Assembly (NCBI GenBank): GCA_030849075.1 | Contig: JASAOO010003432.1 | Coordinates: forward strand, 1-60,619 | Length of the DNA stretch: 60,619 nucleotides | From: Zelonia costaricensis | Lineage: Eukaryota > Euglenozoa > Kinetoplastea > Trypanosomatida > Trypanosomatidae | Reading direction: 5' to 3' | Shown here: positions 33,020-42,038 of the stretch, one piece after another | Numbering within the stretch: the stretch's first letter is position 1 | How the letters are laid out: every line of letters begins with the position of its first letter | Made by a program: the position numbers and the translations under genes | The notes under the pieces: generated by a model | Seen by the model: the letters and a program-made list of their open reading frames with translations, nothing else | The model's database searches: none | Told to the model about the DNA's origin: nothing

Positions 33020-34663
33020 CTACTCGAGTGTACTGAGGCTGCACTGCCCATCCGCTGGGGTGTACCACAGGAACGTCCCGCTGAGAGCAAAGGAGCCGGG
33101 ATTCACCACGTGGACACCCTTGTAATGGCACTCCCACTGCTCTGTGGAGTCGCACAGCAGCATCGTGTGTGGCGCCGACGGCACGCGCAAGGCGTCATCT
33201 ACACGCCACAGCACAGCTTCGTCAATGCTCGGGGCGAGGTGCGCCTCGTCCAGCACCGTCTTGGCCACCCGCTCAAACAACGTGGTGTCTGCGGCCGGCT
33301 GCGCCGGCGAGCCGGCACCGGCGTCGTCGCGGCGGTAGCGCTCCCACGCGAACCGTGCTTCGCTATGCTGCAGCTCGCGGAGAAAATCGCGCCGCGCCAC
33401 GACAACCTCGTGCGTGTGAAACCGCAGCCGGCACGGGTTCGGCGCGAGGGTGAGCCGCTTGGTGCGGCTCTCGAGGCCCTTGGCAAAGTGCGCCGCAACC
33501 GCCGTCTGCGGAACGAACCCCTGCAGCGCGGTCAAGTCACGCGGGCCGGGAAGCAGCACAAAGTGACTCTGCTGGGCCGCCGTAGGGGCGTTCGCGGCGA
33601 TGCAGCGGCCAAGCCCATCGAGGAGGGTCTGCAGACGGTCGGCGTTGTCGAAGATGTCGGGTAGGTGGGACGCGTCGCCCACCTGCAGCGGCGCAGACGA
33701 AAAGTCACCCGTGAGGACAAACGTGACGTCACGCAGCTCAGTCTCGCCGAGGCCCTGCATGCGCTCAAAGAAGCGAGCTAGCTTGCCCATCACACCCGCT
33801 TTGTCGAGGTGGACGTGCGCCATCACAATAATCACCGTCTGCACCGCCTTCTTCTCCTCTCGCAGCGCAGCGACGGGGTCGTGCGGGGCCAGGCCGAACA
33901 GGTCACAGCTGGGGCCGGCATCGCGCAGCGTCGCCTCGCGCCGCTCCGCCGGGGGAAGGTCGAGACGGGCCACGTGAAGCACGCCGTTGACCCAGAACCC
34001 CGTGACAACCACAGTGAACCCGTGACCGATAAAGCAGTGCTTACTCACCCGCGACAAGTCGCTGAGGCGCAGCTTGACCTCTCCCCGCAGGTCCTCCAGG
34101 AAGAGGTCTCCTTCGCGTGCTATCAAAAGCCCCAGCACGGCGATCTGCAAGCTGGGATCAAGCCCCTCCAATGCCGACGTCGGCAGCAGGGGCAGCAGCT
34201 GTCCATCCCCCAGGAGGCGCTGGTCCACCGACTTCTGGTAGAGGCCGCAGCGCAAGCACCGCCGACGCGCCATCAAGTAGCGCTGCTTCAAGCACTGCAG
34301 CCGGCTCACCGCCGCGGTCGAGCTCCCCACCTTGAGGTCGTTACTCACCTCATCGACGAAGACACGCGGCGTCGCCTCCAGCGAGACAACCTGTACCGCA
34401 GAGGACGCGGCGCCGCCGAGGCAGCCGCGGATTTTGGTCTCCTGAATGCTGATGACCGCATCCGCCTTCGCCTCATCGACGAGCCGATTGTCACAGCACT
34501 GATCACGAACCAGGTTGAAGAGGTCGCGAAGCAGGTCGCGGCGGTACTCCTCGCTTGTATCGTACTTGTCCAAGAAGGCTGCGAAGCGGTCTACTGCCGC
34601 CGGCTTCAGGTTGTACTTGTATGCCCTCGCAAAGTTCCGAATTTCTGTCTTGGCGTCCCTCAT
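33020..34663 (-). CDS. POLE2: DNA polymerase epsilon subunit B
   Basis: A 547-residue protein of the DNA polymerase alpha/epsilon B-subunit family, best fitting the second-largest subunit of polymerase epsilon (Dpb2/POLE2). The N-terminus is helical (EIRNFARAYKYNLKPAAVDRF...EYRRDLLRDLFNLV), as in the POLE2 N-terminal domain. An OB-fold-like region follows (about 190-260; FLEDLRGEVKLRLSDLS, VVTGFWVNGVLHV). The C-terminal part is a calcineurin-like phosphoesterase fold with TVIIVMAHVHLD and FVLTGDFSSAPL (GDFSS at 319-323) and, near the end, CHYKGVHVVNPGSF, the B-subunit C-terminal signature. In these subunits the phosphoesterase is inactive and serves to bind the catalytic subunit. It helps recruit polymerase epsilon to the CMG helicase at replication origins. 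The ATG at the complement of 34661-34663 was chosen over an upstream GTG. Confidence 0.9.
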   Translation of the reverse strand: MRDAKTEIRNFARAYKYNLKPAAVDRFAAFLDKYDTSEEYRRDLLRDLFNLVRDQCCDNRLVDEAKADAVISIQETKIRGCLGGAASSAVQVVSLEATPRVFVDEVSNDLKVGSSTAAVSRLQCLKQRYLMARRRCLRCGLYQKSVDQRLLGDGQLLPLLPTSALEGLDPSLQIAVLGLLIAREGDLFLEDLRGEVKLRLSDLSRVSKHCFIGHGFTVVVTGFWVNGVLHVARLDLPPAERREATLRDAGPSCDLFGLAPHDPVAALREEKKAVQTVIIVMAHVHLDKAGVMGKLARFFERMQGLGETELRDVTFVLTGDFSSAPLQVGDASHLPDIFDNADRLQTLLDGLGRCIAANAPTAAQQSHFVLLPGPRDLTALQGFVPQTAVAAHFAKGLESRTKRLTLAPNPCRLRFHTHEVVVARRDFLRELQHSEARFAWERYRRDDAGAGSPAQPAADTTLFERVAKTVLDEAHLAPSIDEAVLWRVDDALRVPSAPHTMLLCDSTEQWECHYKGVHVVNPGSFALSGTFLWYTPADGQCSLSTLE

Positions 34664-35381
34664 CGCCGCAAAGGCGCGCAAACGCCGTGGGTGGGGGCGC
34701 ACAGCGAATCAATGACTCCGAGTGTCCTCTGCGCTTCTCCCTGTTGAAGGCCGCGCACTCTCTTAGTTTTGTTTGTGTGTGTGTGTGCAAGCTTTGCTAG
34801 CGTGATGGACTCGTGCCGAGGGTGGCTGTGCTGATCGGTTTGCCTCTGTCCTCCCTTTTTCACGCAAACATCTGTGACGTCAAGCGGTGAGGATGGAAGC
34901 GGGTGGAAAAAAAGGAGTAGGGTGTGGCGCAGAGAAAGAGAGGAAAGAGCAAGTCACATGCAGGCGCATCAAAGCGCCTGCGCTGAGAGAGATGAGAACA
35001 GACTCACAAGGCTAGCGAGAAGTCGGGTGAAACCTGGCTGTTTTGCTTCGACGATTCCAAAAACTGGTGGCCCCCTAAAGGTCGCAGCTGGCCTCCCAAC
35101 CCCTTGCACGCGCGGCATGGTCGTCTTGCAAGCGTGTGCACTCGTAAAAACAAAAGAAAACAAAGTGTCACCGCAGTCAGAATCGCGCCGGCCCCTCTAT
35201 CTCTCGTGCGATGACTTCAGCCACATTCAGTAAAGCTCACGCTCCCTGTTTCATATCTCTTTTTTTTTTTGTGTGTGTGTGTGTCCGTAGCGTGGCGCTC
35301 GATAAAGATGGAAATGCGCAAATGTGAAAACTGGAAAAGAAGCCAGTAGTGTCGAGCAGCTCTAGATTCCACAGCGAGCTC
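34664..35381. other. 0.7 kb spacer
   Basis: Spacer between the anchored coiled-coil gene and POLE2. It contains a GT run at 34774-34787 and a T-run merging into a GT run at 35251-35282. No gene seen. Confidence 0.65.
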
Positions 35382-36014
35382 TCAAAGCTGTCCGGAGCGC
35401 TTCAACAGGCGCTGCATTTTCTCCAGCTCGCTCACCAAGGTAGCGTTGTCTTTCTGCACCTCCGCCATGGCCTGGCGGACCGTGATGAGCTCCTTCACCA
35501 GCTCCTGGTTGCGCTGGTGCGTAGCGTCAGCTCGGTTCCGCTCCCGCACAAGCTCCAGCTCATAGTTCACGATGCCCGCTTTCATTTTTTCGCTCGACTG
35601 CACGAATTCGGCTAGCTTAGCGGCGCTCTTCTTGCGGTCCGACTCCTGTGCGAGATACTGCCGCATGGCCTCCTGCAGTTCCCCTGCCCGCTCCCGATTC
35701 GCATCAGCACGCTGCGACTCTTCGTGCAAATTGCGGAGGAGAACGTTGTTCAAGAGATAGGTCCCTTTCGCATCCTGCTGAATGCTAAAGCAGTACGCGC
35801 CAACGACGCATGTCAGACACCAAGCCGCAATCACGCTGCCCTTTGCGGCGGGGGCAAGCCACCACGCCCGCAGTCGGTTCACCGGGGACGAGACATCGCG
35901 CCAAGGAGTCGAATCGCCCGGGGCTTGACGGTGCGTGCCGTCATGAAAGGTGGCCTGTGAGTACCGATGAAGGTCTGGCTGGGTGCCCTGCCGCAGGAGA
36001 GCACTGCGCTTCAT
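35382..36014 (-). CDS. Hypothetical membrane-anchored coiled-coil protein
   Basis: A 210-residue protein with no family I recognise. Residues 1-55 are polar with several Arg and Trp. Residues about 57-78 form one membrane segment (SVIAAWCLTCVVGAYCFSI). Residues about 92-205 are a long predicted coiled coil rich in Glu, Arg, Lys and Gln with regular Leu spacing. A single N-terminal anchor followed by a long coil suggests a tether or organising protein of a membrane, possibly mitochondrial, but nothing proves the compartment. The start ATG is the complement of 36012-36014. It lies between POLE2 and Rpn13. Confidence 0.75.
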   Translation of the reverse strand: MKRSALLRQGTQPDLHRYSQATFHDGTHRQAPGDSTPWRDVSSPVNRLRAWWLAPAAKGSVIAAWCLTCVVGAYCFSIQQDAKGTYLLNNVLLRNLHEESQRADANRERAGELQEAMRQYLAQESDRKKSAAKLAEFVQSSEKMKAGIVNYELELVRERNRADATHQRNQELVKELITVRQAMAEVQKDNATLVSELEKMQRLLKRSGQL

Positions 36015-36562
36015 CCTTGCCTACAGTCCCCGCCTTGTGACCACAGTTGGTAGCGGGTTTTTTTTTAACTGCCAAAAGATGTGAGAAGGAAAAAAATGCG
36101 TCAGGACAAAGGTGAGTAGAGATCAGAAGAGTAGTAAAAGCGCAGCGGCACTCCATTGCCAAACTCCTGGATATACTTTAATCGAGAGGATAGAAAAACG
36201 AAAACGACGAGAGGCAGCTCATTAACCCTCACACGGCGGACAGAGTGCTCCATCTTTTTTCGCCTTTCGTTCTTTCTTTCCTTCCTCCTTGCCAGCCTCG
36301 ATGCAACGCTCAGGCTGAGATCTGACAGAAGCTGCGCGCCGTCGACAACCAGTCTCACAGTAATCTCTCTGCGAAGCTAAAACCACTCCGCTCCCAGTTC
36401 TTTTTTATTTATTTGAGTGCTTCCCAATGCCGTGAAGTGCGGCAACCACAAATAGAAAAACTAGCCATCAAACGGCACGCCACGAGTTTTTGTTTTTTTT
36501 TTTTGATAGGCTGCACACGGAAAAACAAGGGATAGTTGCTCGCTGCCACCAGGTGCCGACGA
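36015..36562. other. 0.5 kb spacer
   Basis: Short spacer between Rpn13 and the anchored coiled-coil gene. It contains T-runs at 36058-36065 and 36487-36504 and an AT-richer stretch at 36400-36420 (TTTTTTATTTATTT). No gene seen and almost no dinucleotide repeats, unlike the spacers further left. Confidence 0.65.
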
Positions 36563-37309
36563 CTACGGCTTCTTCTTCGCGGCTTCTATAATGCCGTTGA
36601 GGAACGCTAGCACGCCGCCGTTCGCGTCCGTCTCGGGGACGCCGAAAGAAGCGCAGAGCTGCTTGTAGGTCGGCGGGTCCTGCAGAGCGGCCTCGAGGAT
36701 CGCAGCGGCCTGAGAAACTTGAGGGTTCTTCACTTGCGAGAGAAGGTCGCTCGACTCGCCGCTCTCTTTAGGCAGGTGCTCGGCAAGCTTGCTCCTGTAA
36801 AGTGCCGACTCACTGGCGAGTTCCTCTGCCACGATGGAAGACGACAGCACGTCGGCGAGCTTGATGTCCTTTTTCGCCTTCGACACCGTGGCCAGGATTT
36901 TCTTGAAATCCTCCAGCCCTACTGCCGCCTTCGCGCGGCTGTTCGCCACACGCTCCGCGAGCATGCTCTCTAAAGTAGTCAGGTACGAGTTGTCCTTCTG
37001 CTCGGACTTGTCCTGCAGCCAGAAAAAGTGCTGCCTCTTTCCGTCGTCCTCGCTCACCTCGAGCAGAAGCACGCGGCCGGTCTTGCACTGCGGCACAAAG
37101 CTGACCGTCGTCTTGCCGCGCGGCAGCACGATCGGGGACGCTTTTTCTGTTTCAGAGGCCCAGATCATCTCCACGCCACGCGTACCAGCTGCGAAAAAAG
37201 CCAGGTGGCCCTTTCGCTTATCTGCTGTCAGCAGGCCCCCAGCGTACTTCATCTTCCCTGCCCGGAAGATGAGTTCCGGCTGCTTGCTGAAGGACGGCGG
37301 AGGAATCAT
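36563..37309 (-). CDS. RPN13: 26S proteasome ubiquitin receptor Rpn13/ADRM1
   Basis: A 248-residue Rpn13 protein. Residues about 10-118 form the Pru (pleckstrin-like receptor for ubiquitin) domain: LIFRAGKMKY, KRKGHLAFFAAG, VLLLEVSEDDGKRQHFFWLQDKS. This binds ubiquitin and docks on Rpn2. After a linker, residues about 150-244 form the DEUBAD domain (SDLLSQVKNPQVSQAAAILEAAL, then LCASFGVPETDANGGVLAFL), which in animals binds and activates the deubiquitinase UCH37. Yeast Rpn13 lacks this second domain, so its presence here suggests a UCH37-type partner. Human ADRM1 is about 407 residues; this version has a shorter linker. The start is the ATG at the complement of 37307-37309. Confidence 0.92.
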   Translation of the reverse strand: MIPPPSFSKQPELIFRAGKMKYAGGLLTADKRKGHLAFFAAGTRGVEMIWASETEKASPIVLPRGKTTVSFVPQCKTGRVLLLEVSEDDGKRQHFFWLQDKSEQKDNSYLTTLESMLAERVANSRAKAAVGLEDFKKILATVSKAKKDIKLADVLSSSIVAEELASESALYRSKLAEHLPKESGESSDLLSQVKNPQVSQAAAILEAALQDPPTYKQLCASFGVPETDANGGVLAFLNGIIEAAKKKP

Positions 37310-38253
37310 TGTCTGCTCCTCCCTCGGTCGCGAGTGGAGCTGAGTGGAGATTTCCTTCTTTCTGTTGTTGATGGGTTCCCGTCACGGACGCAGATAATCT
37401 GCAGACTTCGTGTGGGTGCATTTTTTTTTTTCAATGGGGATGTAGCGCGTCGCGCGTATAAATAAAGAGAGCGAAAAAAAGAGCTCGACATTAGTGTGGT
37501 CAGAAAATGGGGTGAGAGGGAGAGACAATCGGATAAACTCAGATGGAGAGGTGAATTGCGCCCTCGCCCACAAGCCTGCTTCCAACAGCCGTGAGGGGAC
37601 TGCGGTACCATGAGTTTTTTGCTAGTCGCCGCCATGGCAGATGTGGCCGCAGCGCGTGTGCTTCGAGATTTTCGATGCTGGGCTCGCCCCACAGAGCTCC
37701 CACATTCCACTCGAGGTGTAATGTCGGTGATGAAAGGGGACTGTTATCCGTCCATTCACTGCCTTTTTCAATGGCATCTCTTTTTCTGTTTGTTGCTGCG
37801 GCTGGTGCATTGGGGGGATGATGTTCCAAAGCGTGGAACGGAAAATCGCAATAAGCGCTGAAACTAGAGCTGGCGAGCACTCTCTGTCATGCTGCATCTC
37901 CTTCTATGAGAATGCGAGCGTCTCCCTTCACGGCTACACGTATGCTACTACCTAGATGGCTACCACATTACAGACGGACAGGAAAAGAACGAGGAGACAC
38001 AAGCAAACCCGCCGACCTCCACAAGAGAGGGAAGAAAACACAAGGTCCAGGCGGTCTACCGACAAAAAAAAAAAGTCATGCCGCTCAGGCATTGGAAAGC
38101 ACAACCGAACGGGAAGGGGCGCGGAAGACTCCGCCCGTGCAACACAAGCGCACCGCACACCGAAAAGAGGAAGCGGGGGAAAAAATGGTGACGCCTGCGC
38201 GCCGCGCGCTGACATCTGGAGGAGAGAGGATTGTAAGCGTGCTCCTCACTTCG
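37310..38253. other. 0.9 kb spacer
   Basis: Spacer between the first leftward gene and Rpn13. It contains a T-run at 37421-37431, an A-run at 38065-38075, and a pyrimidine-rich stretch on the minus strand upstream of Rpn13. No coding frame with normal composition and no long dinucleotide repeats. Confidence 0.65.
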
Positions 38254-38676
38254 TTAGTAGGAGGCCTGCTTGACGTAGCCCAGCTTCAGCTCGAATGGCA
38301 GCCAGTCTAGAGGTGTAGGGTCGCGGAACGTGGCCGGGCCAAACGGTGTGGCGATACCAACTCCACGCAGGCGTGCCCACCCGGGCATCGGCGTCAGGCA
38401 ACGATCCTTGACATCCTCGTAAGCGATGTGCTCGCAGAGAACGACCATGTCGCGATACTGTTGGTATGTTGTCACAACCATCAGGACAGCGCAGAACGAG
38501 AACACGCAGCTGCCGACGCTAAGCAGCGGGTAGGTGCTGCCTCCGAAAAGAAAGCCCCATTTTTCCACGGATCCGGCAGCCGTAGATACCCTACCGTATT
38601 CAGTCTTGATGTTGCCTAGTTGGAGTCGCGTCGCCTTGGACAGCATCGGCGCTCGAGCGAGCCTCGTCCGCAGCAT
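38254..38676 (-). CDS. Hypothetical small one-membrane-segment protein, possibly mitochondrial
   Basis: A 140-residue protein and the first gene of the leftward array. The N-terminus MLRTRLARAPMLSKATRLQL is rich in Arg, Leu and Ser without acids, like a mitochondrial targeting sequence. Residues about 46-70 are a single hydrophobic segment (TYPLLSVGSCVFSFCAVLMVV), followed by a soluble tail with CEHIAYEDVKDRC and a Pro-rich end. The pattern YPLxxVG plus one membrane helix faintly resembles small respiratory-chain accessory subunits of the NDUFA4/B12D type, but I cannot claim homology. The start is the ATG at the complement of 38674-38676, only about 1.1 kb from the head of the opposite array. 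Confidence 0.72.
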   Translation of the reverse strand: MLRTRLARAPMLSKATRLQLGNIKTEYGRVSTAAGSVEKWGFLFGGSTYPLLSVGSCVFSFCAVLMVVTTYQQYRDMVVLCEHIAYEDVKDRCLTPMPGWARLRGVGIATPFGPATFRDPTPLDWLPFELKLGYVKQASY

Positions 38677-39783
38677 TTTCTAATACACAAATCTGATCTC
38701 TTCACCTACGAAGGGCACCAAAGCGTAGCCAGGAGTGGAGTTGTTGTCGGCAAGTGAAAAGAGAAACGCAGGACAAACGAGCAAATTTGGAGTACAGATG
38801 ACGCAGTGACGGAGGAACGCATAACAACGCAATGAAGCGAGTCGCGAAGCTGAGCCGCCGGGGTGGGCCCACACAAGCTGAAGCGCAAACCATACAGCGT
38901 GTGCGTAGCGTGAGGATAAGCACCCTCTTTTTTGTTTTCTTCGTTTGTGGCTTTGCCTCTGAGCGAGGTCAGGGAGCCTGGAAACACACAGATACAGTGT
39001 GGACAGGAGCCACATGAAATGCCGCCTGTGCAGCAACCCTCTGCTCTGTCGACGAGTAGTGTTCTTTCTTTTTTTTCTTTACGTCTGGCAGTCTCTCGTA
39101 GCTGAAGGGGGTGCGGCCAGCTTTGCACCTCAACACACGCGCTATTTTGTGTAGAGCAGCGCTTGACGGCACGCCCGCAACCCATCACTTTTTCCTTTGT
39201 TTGCGCACTCACGGCGTGGACAAAAAAAAAGGTGCACGCTTTGCAGAGCCGGGAGAGTGCAAAGGTGATGTAGTGGAATGCGGCCCGCGCCGCTTACCGT
39301 GGTAGAGGAACTGGAGGACACAGGCGTAGAAGAACGTTACGGGTGCTTCTGAAAAAAGTTGCTCGCGTTCAGAGCTCTAGGTCCCCCCCTTTTTTTAATT
39401 CCTACGGGATGCAAAAGGAAACTGCCGGGGCAAGCCTGGGAAACTCTGAGAGTGGAGCGGGCGGAAGGGGGGGGGCCGGCGCAAACAACAACAGGCTAAG
39501 CAAGAGTTGTGCTGAGTGAATCTGCCGATGAGGCGCGCAGCTCCCCTTCCTCCCCTGCCAAGCACAACAAGAACTCTTTCCAACTCTGTTTTCACTCCCC
39601 GCTCTGCTGCGCGTGGGTGTCGCAACACGGACTCTCCTTGAGGGCAAGTACAGAGAAGAGCCCGGACATGCACCCTCCCCCCCCTCCACTTCGCCTTTTC
39701 TTTACTCCCGTTCTCTGTCCGTCTTTTTTCGTGCGCCGTTGCCTCTTTGCCCGGCTGGCCGCCAAAGGTCCCAGTGACTCAAG
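38677..39783. promoter_or_regulatory. Divergent strand-switch region (bidirectional Pol II initiation zone)
   Basis: All genes to the left are on the minus strand and all genes to the right on the plus strand, so the arrays diverge here. In trypanosomatids such regions are the main RNA polymerase II start zones, marked by acetylated H3 and histone variants rather than by a TATA box. Seen in the sequence: no protein-coding frame of normal composition, pyrimidine-rich plus-strand sequence towards the right end (39660-39730), T-runs at 39066-39080 and 39391-39397, an A-run at 39222-39230, and a G-run at 39468-39475. I see no conserved promoter motif. The boundaries given are simply the two flanking start codons. 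Confidence 0.85.
39672..39774 (+). promoter_or_regulatory. Candidate spliced-leader acceptor for the first rightward gene
   Basis: A long pyrimidine tract (about 39672-39745, C-run then CTTTTCTTTACTCCCGTTCT) is followed by AG at 39766-39767 and 39773-39774, giving a 5' UTR of 9-16 nt for the UGT-like gene starting at 39784. Confidence 0.55.
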
Positions 39784-41238
39784 ATGCCGCTACAAGACCC
39801 CGCATCACGCCTCGGGCGGAGTGCACTCACCAGCGTTTCTTTAGCTCTCCTCCTTGCCAGTTTTCTCCTCTGCCCGGTCAGCAGCAAAGCTCTCCGCGTC
39901 GCCATCGTCTCTTCCGGTGACTGGCACGCTCTGCTGAGAGTTTCTGCCCTCGCGGAAGCGGCGCAGCTCCGCAATCACACCGTCGTGGTGCTTGTCGACT
40001 CGAAAGGCTACCAAGCTTGCGGAGAGATTCTGTCGTCGCCGGTCTGCGAGCCGCTGCCGTGCGGGCGCACGGGTTGCGACGGTTATGCAGGCACGCCGCT
40101 GCCTCGCTTGCTGCTCGGCGCGTTGCAGCAGCGCCGATTCCGCGCAGAAGTGTTCTTGGCGGACGCTTTTTTTGACGAAGTGGACCACGCCGCCAAGGCG
40201 CTGGACGTGCCGATGCTAGTTCTCGCTGGGGCGGCGCACGAGCTTGCTGCCGCACAGTACGCCGCCGTTCCCCAATGGCGCGCAGACGCCACGCAAACGA
40301 GTTCATTTGCTGCTGCAGTGACGAGTGCCGCGCTAGGTTTTGCGCGGTCTCTTGGGGACGTGACCGGGAGCCGTCTTCCCAGCGACGCTCGCTCGACAAG
40401 TCACACCATCGTAGAGAGTATTCCAGGAATCGACCTTTCCATACCGTTGTGTCCGAACATACACTCGGTTGGCATCCTCAACACGCAAGGCGACCCTTTG
40501 GCTTTGCGCGTGAGCGAGACTGTAGATGTGTGGGTTCGCGGGTGCGGCCGGCGGCTTTTGTACGCGAGCTCGCTGCACGTTGGCACGCTGCCGCCGCACA
40601 GCATTCACCGTTTTCTTCGGGCTCTCGCCAGCTCCACTGGCGCGTGTGTTCTTTGGCACACCTCGACGAGTGACGCCGCCGTCACTCCACCTCGCACGCA
40701 TCTCGAGGACAGCAGAGTAAAAGCCACGGCAGACGTCTTGGCCTCGCCGTTTCACGCCCTTCGGCGCTACGCGCCTCTCGCCGTCCTGACGAGCGACCCC
40801 CAGAGTCTCCTGCATGACGCAATCCTGGCCCAGACACCTATCCTCTACGTTGGCAACAGCAGTGGTCGGTGCTCGCTGCTCAGGGATGCAGGTGTCGGGG
40901 CCTGCACGACGTCCTTTTTGGCGTCTAGCGTCGCCTCAGCCGTGGAGGCCGTCTGCGCCGACAACGCGGCACTAGAACGGCTGCGGAGCGCACGGCGGCT
41001 GGCCTTTCTCATGGGTGGTGCACAGAAGGCAATAGAGATTGTCGAGCTCGCCTCTGCTCTCGGACGCGCCAACACAGACTTCGTGTGTAGCCGAAACCTG
41101 ATCTACTCGCCATACGGATACGACGCTGTCCAAGCACTTTGCGCGTCCTTTGTGCTATCTGGAGTATTTCTAGCCTTGATTTCTCTATGCGCGCTGATGA
41201 AGTCGCTAGTAAAGCGATCGGTGGCGCGCTTTGCGTAG
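39784..41238 (+). CDS. UDP-glycosyltransferase-like (GT1/GT-B fold) type I membrane protein, divergent
   Basis: A 484-residue protein, first gene of the rightward array. Residues 1-35 are a signal peptide (LTSVSLALLLASFLLCPVSS), and about 449-474 are a single C-terminal membrane segment followed by a short basic tail (KSLVKRSVARFA). This is the topology of ER UDP-glucuronosyltransferases. The lumenal part fits a GT-B fold: a first strand LRVAIVSSGDWHALLRVSAL; then EVFLADAFFDEVDHAAKALD (122-141), like the UGT segment with the conserved Asp; then AVLTSDPQSLLHDAILAQTP (333-352) and a RDAGVGA turn (367-373), the position of the UGT donor-binding signature. The signature's HGG is replaced by SDP, so sugar-nucleotide binding is doubtful. 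It may be a diverged enzyme or a non-catalytic relative. I base this on motif order only. N-glycosylation sequons occur at N64 (NHT) and N358 (NSS). Confidence 0.6.
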   Translation: MPLQDPASRLGRSALTSVSLALLLASFLLCPVSSKALRVAIVSSGDWHALLRVSALAEAAQLRNHTVVVLVDSKGYQACGEILSSPVCEPLPCGRTGCDGYAGTPLPRLLLGALQQRRFRAEVFLADAFFDEVDHAAKALDVPMLVLAGAAHELAAAQYAAVPQWRADATQTSSFAAAVTSAALGFARSLGDVTGSRLPSDARSTSHTIVESIPGIDLSIPLCPNIHSVGILNTQGDPLALRVSETVDVWVRGCGRRLLYASSLHVGTLPPHSIHRFLRALASSTGACVLWHTSTSDAAVTPPRTHLEDSRVKATADVLASPFHALRRYAPLAVLTSDPQSLLHDAILAQTPILYVGNSSGRCSLLRDAGVGACTTSFLASSVASAVEAVCADNAALERLRSARRLAFLMGGAQKAIEIVELASALGRANTDFVCSRNLIYSPYGYDAVQALCASFVLSGVFLALISLCALMKSLVKRSVARFA

Positions 41239-41744
41239 CGTTGGAGGGGCGCTCGGCTCTTGTGCGTTCTTTTTTTCCTGCTCTTCATCGACCCCCTCTA
41301 CGCTGGCTCTGTCGCTGTAGAAGGTGAACGGTGCCCACAAACAGAAAAAACGGAAACATAATGAATGAAAAAAGCAACAGAGGTTTGCGTGTCTGCACCG
41401 CGCTCTCTTAGGGGGCGAACGCTGTTTACACCTTGGCTGTCGCGGCGCATCAGTCTTTTACGTTTTCCATGCTGCTTGCCGTGTTCGCGATCACCATTCT
41501 GCGCGGACAGCGGAAAGCGTCGCTTTTTACCTGCTCTCCGTAACGTCGCTTTCTCTCCTTTCCGCAACTGTCTTTGACCGTGGCCCTCAACCCTGAGGTC
41601 CAGTTTCTCGCTAGCAGCTCATCCCTTCCGTATCGCCGTTCGGTACGCTCTGTCGAGCGGCCAGCCAAGCATCCCCAAACTCACAACACGCAGCTGTGAC
41701 AATCGACCCTCCACTTTGCGCGCCTCAGCAGCAACGCCGTCACC
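41239..41744. other. 0.5 kb spacer
   Basis: Short spacer between the UGT-like gene and the roadblock gene. A pyrimidine-rich stretch at 41550-41572 (CTTTCTCTCCTTTCC) is the likeliest splice signal for the roadblock mRNA. No other feature seen. Confidence 0.6.
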
Positions 41745-42038
41745 ATGTCCGAGATCGAGGAGACTTTTCAGCGCATCAGTCAGCGCCCCAATGTGACCGG
41801 CATCATTGTAGTGGACAACGAGGGCACACCGATCCGGAGCACCATTGAAGACACAGCTGTGCAGAACCAGTACGCGCATCTCATCACGTCCCTGGCCGCC
41901 AAGGCCCGCCACTGCGTCCGCGACCTAGACCCCACAAACGACCTTTGCTTCCTGCGCATCCGCTCAAAGAAGAACGAGGTCATGGTGGCACCAGATAAGG
42001 ATTTCATCCTAATCGTCATTCAGAACATTGCCGACTAG
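41745..42038 (+). CDS. Dynein light chain roadblock/LC7
   Basis: A 97-residue protein that is full length for the roadblock/LC7 family. It begins [20 protein letters not shown], continues [15 protein letters not shown], and ends with [20 protein letters not shown] followed by VIQNIAD, the family C-terminal strand. Roadblock dimers sit on dynein intermediate chains of cytoplasmic, axonemal and intraflagellar-transport dyneins. I cannot tell from sequence which dynein this one serves. The start is the ATG at 41745. It is the second gene of the rightward array and is well conserved with no oddities. Confidence 0.95.
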   Translation: MSEIEETFQRISQRPNVTGIIVVDNEGTPIRSTIEDTAVQNQYAHLITSLAAKARHCVRDLDPTNDLCFLRIRSKKNEVMVAPDKDFILIVIQNIAD

